From Paulinella micropora (Eukaryota; Cercozoa; Imbricatea; Euglyphida), in the NCBI GenBank assembly GCA_009731375.1, contig BJOX01000019.1, forward strand, positions 1,109,564 through 1,173,563: a stretch of DNA of 64,000 bases. Direction: 5' to 3'. The translations under genes were made by a program, and so were the position numbers. The first letter of the stretch is position 1. The number at the start of each line of letters is the position of its first letter. This document shows, in pieces, positions 1 through 9,197 of this stretch. Under the pieces are notes generated by a model that was not told the DNA's origin, searched no databases, and saw only the letters and a list, made by a program, of their open reading frames with translations.

Positions 1-4
1 CACA

Positions 5-61
<57 letters not shown>

Positions 62-92
62 TCTCACTCTCACTCATTCACTCACTCACTTT

Positions 93-147
<55 letters not shown>

Positions 148-194
148 TTCTCTCTTTATCTCACACACACACACACACACACTCTCTCTCTCTC

Positions 195-235
<41 letters not shown>

Positions 236-450
236 ATCTCTCTCTCTCTTTCTGGGAAGGAAGGGGAGAAGAAGGAGACGAAGAGGAGTAGAGAAAGTGA
301 AGCACACACACACACACACACACTCTCTCTCTTTCTCTCTCTCTCTCTCTCTTTCTGGGAAGTGAGGGGAGAAGGAGAAGAAGAGGAGTAGAGAAAGTGA
401 AGGTAAATACAGGAGATCCACCGCCAGCGCATGAGGATCTTGCTGGCAAG
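1..450. repeat. CT/CA compound microsatellite with a duplicated ~50-bp purine-rich unit
   Basis: Long CT and CA tracts alternate here. A non-simple unit of about 50 bases (beginning tttctgggaag and ending agagaaagtgaag) occurs twice, near 250-302 and 352-402, so the array grew partly by segmental duplication. Reading frames across it give only RE, SL or CV dipeptide repeats and are not genes. Confidence 0.95.
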
Positions 451-1267
451 CGACAACGGAAGCAGAGTAGCCAACTTAGTAGAAATATTAATAAGTTGTT
501 ATACCTTGAATATTAACAGCGACCCTAACTTCAATTATAATTAATACACGTCTTACACAGAAAATGTTAATTATTAATATAATATCATTTGCATGTAGTT
601 TTTTTACCTTTTTGATTTAATTTATCTCTATTAATACTTGCTGCAAATATTTTCTTCAGTATTAAAGTTGTCGTGTCTGCGTAAAACTAAATGGCACTTG
701 AATAAAATGTAAATGAGCCTCCTGTTTCCGGTTTCAAATATTAATATCAAAGTATCGACAGGTATTTTTTGGTTATTATTAATCATCCATAATAAAACTA
801 TAGTCAGTGTTTGTGTAAAATTAAGTACTATAAACTGCAAAGGGGCCCCCTACGCCAACCTCGCGCTGCCGACCCCGCCTCGCCGCGCTGTCGGCGGGGG
901 CGGCAGCGCGGGGNNNNNNNNNNNNNNNNNNNNNNNNNNNNNNNNNNNNNNNNNNNNNNNNNNNNNNNNNNNNTGGGCCCCCCCCCCCCCCCCCACCACT
1001 TCTTCAGATACACATGCCCTGCGGGCACAAACACACCTCTAACTACATCTATTACACCTCGGCTCTGCCGGACCCGAAATCTTCCCTCTTAAGAAGTATT
1101 TGCTGTAGGGTACTCTGAAGCCTGCCAAAACAACGAAGCAGAACTATGAAGATACAAGTCATAAAATATTTAACTGTCCACGCAAGCTAAAGTGGCACGG
1201 CACCACCAATGCCACCATAGAACAGTATAATTGTGAGTTTGTAACACATACAACTCTTCAAGTAGTA
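451..1267. other. Intergenic AT-rich DNA with an assembly gap
   Basis: No gene is seen. A run of N covers 914-973, flanked by GC-rich sequence and a homopolymeric C tract (about 978-994) that probably caused the gap. The rest is AT-rich and non-coding in all frames. Confidence 0.8.
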
Positions 1268-1456
1268 TCAGACTGAGCATCTTAACGACCTGCCAAAACC
1301 TTTACCGTTGACAATTCATTCTTTTTTACCAGTTCATTAGATTCTCTCCTGCACTATGTTTCGACTTCACTAACTATTTTTCGATTTCGTTCAGAAATGA
1401 TTTCAAACGATCAAGTCAAACTGAGTTTTTTTTAGAAAAGATTCCTTAACTATTGT
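1268..1456 (+). repeat. REP-A dispersed repeat, copy 1, left half
   Basis: This stretch matches 60540-60700 in the same orientation and about 21160-21312 in reverse. Shared blocks include cagactgagca, the cluster ccaaaacctttaccg and atttcgttcagaaatgattt. The repeat is cut at ctattgt by the LTR element starting at 1457 and resumes at 12818. The two halves joined across the element match the uninterrupted 60540-60782 copy, which shows REP-A was present before the retrotransposon inserted. Confidence 0.85.
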
Positions 1457-1699
1457 TGTAATACCCCAACGATAGCTCAGTAAAAAGTCGGTAATACAAC
1501 CAAACACAGTCCTCAAGAATGAGAATGATGTCTCGTTGTATTAGCCTAGTGAAGCCGAAAAGGAAAACTGCAACAGACCAGGAATAAAATGACATCAGGT
1601 CCAATCCGGACAAATAATACTGAAAAACAGGCTGGTGCACCTGTCACCAGGGAAAGTGTAACTTTTTATCGCCTGGCTGTCAGGGGGGTGATGCCTACA
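1457..1699 (-). repeat. 3' LTR of the Ty3/Gypsy element
   Basis: This direct repeat matches 12580-12817. On the coding (minus) strand it starts TGTAGGCATCACC and ends GGTATTACA, giving the canonical TG..CA termini with a 4-base inverted TGTA/TACA. Differences from the 5' LTR cluster near 1645-1690. The sequence just inside the LTR is only weakly purine-rich, so no clear polypurine tract is claimed. Confidence 0.9.
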
Positions 1700-2048
1700 G
1701 TACACACTCCCGATTTTATGACGGAAATAGCCTGGCATTTTCGTCATACAATTTCTGATTTCTTTCTGCGCTATGAAGTCATGCCACACAGCGCATCGAC
1801 CCACGGATAGACGCTAAAATACGATAGATATATCCTCATACGGCACGTCAAAGCGGATTCTCTAGCCGTTCTTGTAAATCAAGTTTTGAACTCCTCCCTT
1901 CAACTTTTTTTTTTGTTTTTTTTTCTCAGCAGTATGTCAAGAACAAATGTATTACCATTAAAAAATACAAGCATCGTGGTGCCGTATTCCCCCCTTGATC
2001 TTCTTCTTCTTCTTCTTCTTCTTCTTCTTCTTCTTCTTCTTCTTCTAA

Positions 2049-2092
<44 letters not shown>

Positions 2093-2833
2093 TAGGGAGT
2101 ACATAGGCCATCGGTCCTTTCCGTGGGCTGATTGGTATAAAGCTCCTAGAGTAATGTTCTATGCCGTCACTTCCTTTATTCCACCGATTGGTGTGGAGAC
2201 TTTNNNNNNNNNNNNNNNNNNNNNNNNNNNNNNNNNNNNNNNNNNNNNNNNNNNNNNNNNNNNNNNNNNNNNNNNNNNNNNNNNNNNNNNNNNNNNNNNN
2301 NNNNNNNNNNNNNNNNNNNNNNNNNNNNNNNNNNNNNNNNNNNNNNNNNNNNNNNNNNNNNNNNNNNNNNNNNNNNNNNNNNNNNNNNNNNNNNNNNNNN
2401 NNNNNNNNNNNNNNNNNNNNNNNNNNNNNNNNNNNNNNNNNNNNNNNNNNNNNNNNNNNNNNNNNNNNNNNNNNNNNNNNNNNNNNNNNNNNNNNNNNNN
2501 NNNNNNNNNNNNNNNNNNNNNNNNNNNNNNNNNNNNNNNNNNNNNNNNNNNNNNNNNNNNNNNNNNNNNNNNNNNNNNNNNNNNNNNNNNNNNNNNNNNN
2601 NNNNNNNNNNNNNNNNNNNNNNNNNNNNNNNNNNNNNNNNNNNNNNNNNNNNNNNNNNNNNNNNNNNNNNNNNNNNNNNNNNNNNNATTGAACATACCGG
2701 TCCGTCTGGAAGTGTTGGAACTGCCCTTGCGGGGGTGTCATTAGAGCCTATCGTCAATTCTTCGTACTCCCCTCACGGGTGAGACGATGGAGGCGCATGT
2801 GCAGATTTGCATCAGCCATTGACAGAGAAGCAC

Positions 2834-2927
<94 letters not shown>

Positions 2928-3432
2928 ATTATTATTCTCCACACGAAGATCCGACGGTAAATACATGGTCTTTTTAATGGCATACCCTTGTCTAAAGCGG
3001 ATATCATATAGTATAGTACTAGGGGGCCAGTCCTAATAACTATATCCGAAGTCGGGGTGTATGTACCCAACCCTGCATATACCGACACAAGTAGAGATTG
3101 ACCGTGCACAGGTACGACAGTATATCATGTATCGTAAAAAATAATTTTATGGAAGTTCAGAGAACATTTCATTTTTCAACATCATCCCAGGACTTGCAAG
3201 AGGGTCATACCCGGGAACACCATCGCTCAATACACTAGCGATCCCCGTATACGGTGTAGTATCATTGTCGATCGACCTTTCGCACTCGTATGTTGCGATC
3301 GAATGCCAAGTTATATCACTGAGTCATTTTAATATTCATAATAATAACAACTGATGATGCATGATCAAATCATGATACGCCGTGGGCAATCAATCAGTTT
3401 ATTTGAGACGCATAAAGAAAATAGTTTCTTTG
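1700..3432. other. Non-coding 3' part of the Ty3/Gypsy element with microsatellites and gap
   Basis: No gene is seen. It contains a TTC array (about 2001-2046), an ATT array (about 2051-2093), an N run (2204-2686), a second ATT array (about 2833-2895) and a GTT array (about 2894-2928). The triplet arrays lie inside the retrotransposon, between the last pol domain and the 3' LTR, so they arose in or were carried by the element. Poly-Leu, Ile or Asn frames here are artefacts of the arrays. Confidence 0.8.
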
Positions 3433-3897
3433 TTACTGCCTTCGTCTTCTGGCGCGGATTTCTTTGCCTGGTGGAGGGCCACCAACAAAAGTTAAATTGA
3501 ACTTTGACTGTTCGAGAATGTCCCAGATCTTGTTAGGGATTCCGCCCAGCGATAATTCAAAAGGGACGTCAAGCACTCCTCTTGGCAGTGTCTGAATGGT
3601 CCACGCAGTGTAATCCTTGTCTCTGGGAGTAATTGTATCATCCCATGTCTGGAGACTTTTTGCGTCTTTATATACTGGCAGATAATGTTTTGCCTTTGGA
3701 TCCTCGACCGGGTCCATACTTCTCCAGAACTGGAGTATCGGTTGCATTATTTTTGCGGCTGATGATATTTTGAGTGTCCGTGTGATACGTGTTTTTCGTG
3801 GAACTGCCACGACCCGCATTAAGTATAAGTCTGAGAGAGTGTCATCAGCAACATGTTGTTCTGCTGGTCTCATCAGATAAAAGCGTCTTTCACCCAT
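3433..3897 (-). CDS. C-terminal extra domain of Ty3/Gypsy polyprotein, function unknown
   Basis: This 154-residue frame is the last coding segment before the 3' LTR, downstream of the integrase C-terminal part, and ends with a basic tail (RARRRRQ). I do not recognise a named family. A second, diverged copy of its C-terminal half (shared pattern RDKD..AWTI, PRGVLD.PFEL, IP.K.WD.L) occurs on the minus strand at 37440-37592, so it is a conserved part of this element lineage and not random sequence. It overlaps the preceding frame by 25 bases in a different phase, so it is reached by frameshift or was separated by an indel. A role in integration targeting or as an accessory protein is possible but is only inference. 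Confidence 0.6.
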   Translation of the reverse strand: MGERRFYLMRPAEQHVADDTLSDLYLMRVVAVPRKTRITRTLKISSAAKIMQPILQFWRSMDPVEDPKAKHYLPVYKDAKSLQTWDDTITPRDKDYTAWTIQTLPRGVLDVPFELSLGGIPNKIWDILEQSKFNLTFVGGPPPGKEIRARRRRQ

Positions 3898-4751
3898 GCG
3901 ATGGTTGCTATTGCGTCACCTTCCTTCCATCGCTCATGGACGATCTCGACGTTGCCCGCATTTGGGTCAGTGTCAATCTCCTCATCCTCCTGGTGGACAT
4001 CCTTCGATCTCATCGACCTCATCGCCTTCCTCGGTTGGTCGTTGATAAGATCATTTCGCGCTCTCCTTAGCTGCGCCTCTGTGATCTTCTCCTTCTTTCC
4101 GCTGTGCTCACGTGGAGACTTAGACTGAGTCCCCACCGCGCTTATGCGGTCAGTCTTCTCCTTACTGTCAACTTCACTCTCCTCCTTCTCAGCTATCGGT
4201 GCCCGATAAGCATCTTCTTGATCTATGCCAGCCTCCTTGTGGATGGGCGGCACCTCTTTGAAATCATCTTTCATCCGTTTTAACGCCTCCTCAACGGATT
4301 CATCTTCCAGTAAGAAGGGACCATACTTAATCAGCCTTCGTACATTCACAATTTGCACCTTCCCTCTACCCCTGATCTTGTAGTTCAGAGGTCCCGTCTG
4401 TTCCATGATTTGATAAGGTCCTTTCCAATGAGTGAACAGCTTAGAGCTGACTCCCTTCGGGACCTGAGGATGGTACAATAGTACAATATCCTCGACCTGG
4501 AATTTTGATCCAAGTGCGCTTGTCGCACTCCTTCAGCATCCGTCTTTCGGCGCTCCGCCTCTCTATGCGCCCTGACTATTTGCTCCGCCTCCATCTTCAC
4601 TCTAAGTCTCATCCCAAACAACTCATCCGCATCCGCCCAAGTGTCTTTTGGGTGAAGGAGCGAAGTCGGGATATCAGGCTCACGCCCATATACTAGCTGA
4701 ATGGCGAGATTGAGCTCTTCGAGCCTCCTAACGCCGTAAGGGGTAGACAGT
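3873..4751 (-). CDS. pol: Integrase C-terminal region (Ty3/Gypsy)
   Basis: Minus-strand frames here continue the integrase after its catalytic core. At 4640-4700 is the hallmark LVYGREPDIPTSLL, which follows the catalytic core in many Gypsy integrases. A basic, helical stretch rich in E/R/K follows (about 4480-4620). Then comes an SH3-like C-terminal segment with KLFTHWKGPYQI and VNVRRLIKY, typical of the domain that binds DNA nonspecifically. The frame changes at least once (near 4480-4600), so the product is not continuous. After about residue 70 of the 4478-3873 frame the sequence is acidic and low-complexity. Confidence 0.8.
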
Positions 4752-5915
4752 TCATTGCAAACGCTCGACCCATGCTCTTTGATTCTCCTTCTTTGTGCAA
4801 TACATCTTTAGCGAGGCTTTGAGGGGTCTGTGTACCCGCTCGATTTTACCATTTGCTCGCGGGTTATAGGCAGTAACATATTGCCATTTCATCCCGTAAT
4901 ACTTAGATAGTTTGTCGATGACCTCGTTATTAAAGTCCGAGCCTCGATCAGAACATATCTTTCTTGGTACTCCGATCTGTGAGATGATCCTATCGATCAG
5001 CGCCTCGGCCGTCGTCTTGCCGGTAACGTCTTTGACAGGGATGATCCACACATAGTTGGTGGCTCTATCAATAGCCGTAAGGAGGTATTTGTAACCTTCC
5101 TTCGATTCTGGGAAAGGTCCCACATGATCAATGTGTATAAACTCAAACATCCCCGCATGAAGAGGAAATTTGCCAATCAGGCCGAAATTTGCCTTCAGTA
5201 ATGTTTTGTTTATCTTGCACGGGATGCATGCATCCACCGCCTGATCTATCTCCTCCTTCATCTTCTTCCACCAGAATCGCCTCGCTACGAACATATGAGT
5301 TCGTTGTCGACCCGGATGCGCCAAAAGTGGGCAATTGTGGGCTGCGACAAATATAAATCGTCTCAGACTCTCCGGTACCCAAAGGGTCCATTTGTCCGTC
5401 TGTGACGCATAGCGACCGTGAAGGCCCTTGGACCACAGTAGACCATCTCTCCATCCCATCTCCTTCATCTGATCTTTGATCGCTTTTGTCATCTTTAGCT
5501 CATCCGGGTTCTGATACAACTGTATGAGTTCCTTAAATTCCGGATCTTGAGCCTGTTGTTGCCTCCATGCGGTAGGCGAGGCTATATGGATAGTACCATC
5601 TTCTAGCCGTACCCCGATCCTCTCCGGGTCATCGTCTAGGTCACTTCTCCGCTCTTGAGGAGGCTCCGCATAAACTTCCTGCATCTCCTCTTCTTCCTTC
5701 ATGTTCGCCTTCGCATTCTCATATACCTCATAGGACCACTCAGCGTCCTCCTGGGTATGTAGCTCACAACATATCCCGTGATCCGGGCCTTGTGGATTGT
5801 ACCGTAGGCCCGTGCGGTCATATCGGACTCCACTCGCCATCCCCATCGTCTCAATGTGGCTGACCTCATACACCTTGTCAGTGGACAAGTCTTCCATCTC
5901 CACCGTGGACACCAA
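4752..5915 (-). CDS. pol: Integrase, zinc-binding and catalytic core (Ty3/Gypsy)
   Basis: This 387-residue frame has the HHCC zinc-binding module (AHNCPLLAHPG, then CIPCK) followed by an rve-type catalytic core. The three acidic residues are visible: D in FIHIDHVGPFP, D in CSDRGSDFNN and E in GKIERVHRPLK. The enzyme joins the cDNA ends of the element to chromosomal DNA in the nucleus. The ~150 residues before the zinc module are acidic (EEEEMQEV) and link it to RNase H. This is the best-preserved part of the element. Confidence 0.93.
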   Translation of the reverse strand: MVSTVEMEDLSTDKVYEVSHIETMGMASGVRYDRTGLRYNPQGPDHGICCELHTQEDAEWSYEVYENAKANMKEEEEMQEVYAEPPQERRSDLDDDPERIGVRLEDGTIHIASPTAWRQQQAQDPEFKELIQLYQNPDELKMTKAIKDQMKEMGWRDGLLWSKGLHGRYASQTDKWTLWVPESLRRFIFVAAHNCPLLAHPGRQRTHMFVARRFWWKKMKEEIDQAVDACIPCKINKTLLKANFGLIGKFPLHAGMFEFIHIDHVGPFPESKEGYKYLLTAIDRATNYVWIIPVKDVTGKTTAEALIDRIISQIGVPRKICSDRGSDFNNEVIDKLSKYYGMKWQYVTAYNPRANGKIERVHRPLKASLKMYCTKKENQRAWVERLQ

Positions 5916-6487
5916 CGCCGACTTAAACTATAGCCTAGAGAGGCTATCAGCGACCACATTTCGCTTCCCCGGTAGATGGACCATTGTAAAATCGAAACAA
6001 GACAAGAACGCTTGCCACCGCGCTAGCCGTCCGTCTGTTCATGATTCATCAACCATAACAGGTTATGATGATCAGTTCTAACAATAAATTGAGGTCCTCC
6101 CCACAAATACTCTCTGAGCCTCTTGAGGGCCCATACCACCGCCAACGCCTCTCTTTGCCTTGTGCAATAGTTTCTCTCCGCCGCACACAACTTTCTACTA
6201 ATAAACATGATTGGGCGTAATTTCTTCTCCTCATCTTCCTGCTGTAATACAGCCCCAATCGCAAACTTAGATGCATCTGTATCGACTACGAATTGTTTCG
6301 TGAAGTCGGACATCGTTAACACCAGTCCTCCATCCTTCGGGTCTTTGTAAATAAGATCTTTGAGCGTATGAAACGCTTGCAAAGCCTCTTCATCCCACTT
6401 CTCAAAGTCTCCAAAATGATCTCTCCACTTTAGCCCGTGTTGCACCCCAATCGGGTATGAACTGGCTATAGTATTGCGCCATCGCAA
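5916..6487 (-). CDS. pol: RNase H domain (Ty3/Gypsy)
   Basis: The frame 6487-6023 contains VVDTDASKFAIGAVLQQ, then CAAERNYCTRQREALAVVWAL and VRTDHHNLLWL. These are the catalytic Asp/Glu/Asp blocks of Gypsy RNase H, which degrades the RNA strand during cDNA synthesis. After a stop at 6023 the terminal block (LPGKRNVVADSLSR) continues in another frame at about 5940-6020, so one indel separates them. The upstream end overlaps the RT thumb (6402-6487) in a shifted frame. Confidence 0.88.
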
Positions 6488-7334
6488 GGAATGAGTGCAA
6501 TTCAGTGCGGTTCTTCGGTATCGGTCGATTCATAATCTCCTCCCTCTTCTCCTTAGATATCGAGACTCGGTTATGAGAGATCTCGTACCCTAAATATGTC
6601 ACACTCGTCTTGGCAAGTTGACACTTCTTCAGATTGCACTTCAGGCCAAAAGCTCCAATGCGCCTGAATATATAGGACAGATGATCGATATGCTCCTCCA
6701 TTGTGTTAGAGTATACGATAATGTCATCGATATAGCAAAATGCATATTCTCCCGCTTTCTGTCCCCTTCTTCTCATAAATCCTCCGTCTGTCAGATCATC
6801 GTACTGACTGCTTAGCGTCTTCTGCGTCGCCTTCTGAAAGAATCCTGGGGCTTGCTTGAGGCCCATCGGAAGCACTTTCCATTGGTATATCTCCATACCC
6901 ACCACAAACGCCGTCAGCCATCTGGACTTTTCTTCCAGTGGTATGCCAGAAGCAGTTCTTAAGGTCAATGACCGAATAGAATTTCGCATTCCGCAGTACT
7001 CTCCTTCCTTCTTCTAATGACGGGAGAGGATTCTCTCTTCCTCCAGCACCTTGTTAACACGAGCATAGTTAACTGTCAGGCGCCATTCTCCTCCTGGCTT
7101 CGGCACTATTCTCGGCTGTGAGACTATTGGAGATGTTGATCTCTCAATAAAGTCCTCATTGATCAGCTGTCTTGCTAGCTCCTCCGCTATCTTCGCCTCA
7201 TGTATACTCAAGTTCGCCCTTCGTGGTGCCGGTGACGGCTCCGCACCCGGTATTTTGTAAATAACCGCTGTGAAGTCCTCAGGCTTGACACCACCTGCAT
7301 GTGGAGGTTCAAAAATTTCTTTGTTCGCCTCCAA
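6402..7334 (-). CDS. pol: Reverse transcriptase domain (Ty3/Gypsy), in two frames
   Basis: The 5' part (7334-7014) has the fingers block QPRIVPKPGGEWRLTVNYAR. The 3' part (6989-6402) has LPMGLKQAPGFFQKATQ, the active site FCYIDDIIVYS, CNLKKCQLAKTSVTYLG and the thumb RTELHSFLAMAQYYSQFI. A frame change and stop lie between 7014 and about 6950; the SVIDLKNCFW block there is in a third frame. The YIDD catalytic aspartates are intact. RT lies upstream of RNase H and integrase, the Ty3/Gypsy order. Confidence 0.92.
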
Positions 7335-7369
7335 TTTGGCTTTGAAAAGCTCCTTCTCTCTCTCCGTGC

Positions 7370-8248
7370 CTACTCCTTTACGATTTTCCGCGCCGCCTCT
7401 TGGAAATCTTCATCAGACATCTTCTTAGTCTGCTTGAGGGGTTCTCTGTCCTCCTCCAAGCCTAAGTCTGCTTCCGAGACATCATCTAGGCCCGTCTTTT
7501 CATACGTGACCGTGTCCGGCTCATCATCTTTGCCGAGCTCCACCAGCATGTCAATAAGTTTCGCGTATTGCAAAGGAGCCTTACGGGTGTAGAAACCATC
7601 AAAGCATGTGAATGCTTGCGGTATCAATTTCAACTTGTCGAGGTCTCTGAGCTTCCGCTTGTATGCACTGCTCTGCTCACGAGTTCCCAAACGACAAGCC
7701 ACCACTAGCTGTTGCTTGCGAGAGGGTACCGGTATAGGATGATCAATAAGACGGTCCCTTATTTCCTGCGCCCATATCGCCTTCTCATTATACGGCAGGA
7801 TAATAGTATACGGCTTATAATTTTCAAATAAAGTCCGTAAGCATTTCTTCACTTCAGTTAGTGAACGCGGCCACGTGGGCTCGTCACCCCAGAAATCGGT
7901 AATACAACTTTTAATAGTTTCTGGTGGAGTGTCCGGGATTCGCCCCGTTCTCCTTGGTACAAACGCCTCCCTTTTTTCTTCTCCTACTTTCGCATGGAAA
8001 CAGTATCCGTTAGGAATGTGGACATCTGCTCCTACTCCTTCCGCGAATCTCGCCAACGACGGGCTTCTTTGTGCGACACATATTATCTCCTCCTTTCGCT
8101 TCTCGATTAAGTCATCAATAGAATTTTTGTCCCAATGGCATGTCGGAACTGTGACAGTGCACACTTGGGATTCCCAATTGTCGGTCCAGGACAGCTCGTC
8201 CGGTCTTATGACATGGGGGTGAACATACACCTCAAGTGCCTCATGCAC
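7370..8248 (-). CDS. Unknown ~292-residue protein segment between protease and RT
   Basis: This uninterrupted frame lies between the protease-like ORF and RT and is not a recognised family. It has no zinc knuckle or obvious membrane segment. It has paired acidic/basic stretches and a Lys/Glu-rich tail (KKMSDEDFQEAARKIVKE) that leads into the RT N-terminus. Its length (~290 residues) is more than a simple Pro-RT linker. It begins and ends in frames different from its neighbours. It could be a structured linker of the Pol polyprotein or an accessory insert; I cannot tell which. Confidence 0.55.
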   Translation of the reverse strand: MHEALEVYVHPHVIRPDELSWTDNWESQVCTVTVPTCHWDKNSIDDLIEKRKEEIICVAQRSPSLARFAEGVGADVHIPNGYCFHAKVGEEKREAFVPRRTGRIPDTPPETIKSCITDFWGDEPTWPRSLTEVKKCLRTLFENYKPYTIILPYNEKAIWAQEIRDRLIDHPIPVPSRKQQLVVACRLGTREQSSAYKRKLRDLDKLKLIPQAFTCFDGFYTRKAPLQYAKLIDMLVELGKDDEPDTVTYEKTGLDDVSEADLGLEEDREPLKQTKKMSDEDFQEAARKIVKE

Positions 8249-8279
8249 GATGGCATCTTTTTGTGATCCGTAGCTAGAC

Positions 8280-9140
8280 TCAGCTCATAAGCCTCATAAG
8301 AGTAGCGTTAATGGGATCAATATCACTCTCCTCTCCTCCTTTTACTCCATATATCACTCGCCGTGCGGCGCAATCAATCACAGCCCCCATCGTAGCCAAT
8401 TGGTCATACGACAGTAATATTGATCCGTGGTAACCGGGGACGACATAAAGGTCCATGCGGTATACTCGTGCGGATTTTAATTTAAAGGTCAGTGTGATGA
8501 TGCCAGTGATATCCGTCCGACTACTTACTCCCTTCAGAGTGCCCGTCGAATTTTTCATATTTACGTCCACCCAGTCCCGGTATCGATTAAAAAACTTCCG
8601 GCCGACAATATTAATATTCGCCATCGTATCATTACCAACTTTTAATACGGTTTTCAAAGTTTCACAATAAAGTTCTGTATAACACAAAGCATCGGGCCTG
8701 TGTATATTTGCTGCGAGAACAAGAACTTTGCGTTCCAAATTTTGAAGTCTTGTCTCCAACTCTTTCATCTCCTCCTTCTTCTCCTCTTGTTTCCCCTCAC
8801 TAACGTTTTTATTATTCAGCGGTATCGGTGCGTTTACTATGTCAGTGATATTGACTTGTGGCACTTGAGTGCACTTATTGTCTTTTTTCTCGCCGCCCGC
8901 CGCGATCGTTGACATTGAGTCAGTTCGTGATTGCTTGCTTGGCCGAGGCAATGCGCCCGCCATTGGCCTCCTCGCCTCCATCGCTAGTTTCGCCTTCCTA
9001 TTTGCATCAGTTATCATTGGTAATCGTGACGTGTGAACGGGTATGAAGCTACGATGGGGCTGTAGCCTCTGTATACCCACGTCTTTGCTCTCACAGAGAG
9101 GAAGTGTTGGCCCAGTCTGCACAACATCAGTAGAAAACAC
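8280..9140 (-). CDS. Retropepsin-like protease region with altered active-site triad
   Basis: The frame has a coiled-coil-like stretch (EEKKEEMKELETRLQNLERKV) followed by a retropepsin-like fold: VGNDTMANINIV where an active-site DTG would be expected, and later LYVVPGYHGSILLSYDQLATMGAVID, a typical second half of Gypsy proteases. The expected Gly of the DTG triad is Met (DTM). Such enzymes mature Gag-Pol by cleaving it as a dimer. The altered triad suggests either loss of activity in this copy or a lineage-specific form. Position between gag and RT fits. Confidence 0.68.
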   Translation of the reverse strand: MFSTDVVQTGPTLPLCESKDVGIQRLQPHRSFIPVHTSRLPMITDANRKAKLAMEARRPMAGALPRPSKQSRTDSMSTIAAGGEKKDNKCTQVPQVNITDIVNAPIPLNNKNVSEGKQEEKKEEMKELETRLQNLERKVLVLAANIHRPDALCYTELYCETLKTVLKVGNDTMANINIVGRKFFNRYRDWVDVNMKNSTGTLKGVSSRTDITGIITLTFKLKSARVYRMDLYVVPGYHGSILLSYDQLATMGAVIDCAARRVIYGVKGGEESDIDPINATLMRLMS

Positions 9141-9197
9141 TGTAACTTTAGGGTTAAACTTTACAGTTTTCTCCTTCCTCTCTTCTTCTTCCTCCAG

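Noticed and set aside
82-474. Minus-strand 130-residue frame rich in RE and SL
   Set aside because: Translation of CT/CA microsatellite; no composition or motif of a protein.
1886-2095. Poly-Leu/poly-Ile frame resembling a membrane segment
   Set aside because: Produced by TTC and ATT arrays; not a transmembrane protein.
2088-2757. Several long frames around 2200-2690
   Set aside because: They consist mostly of N positions in the assembly gap.
2741-3109. 122-residue frame with poly-Thr/Ile and poly-Asn variants
   Set aside because: Crosses ATT/GTT arrays; no conserved domain.
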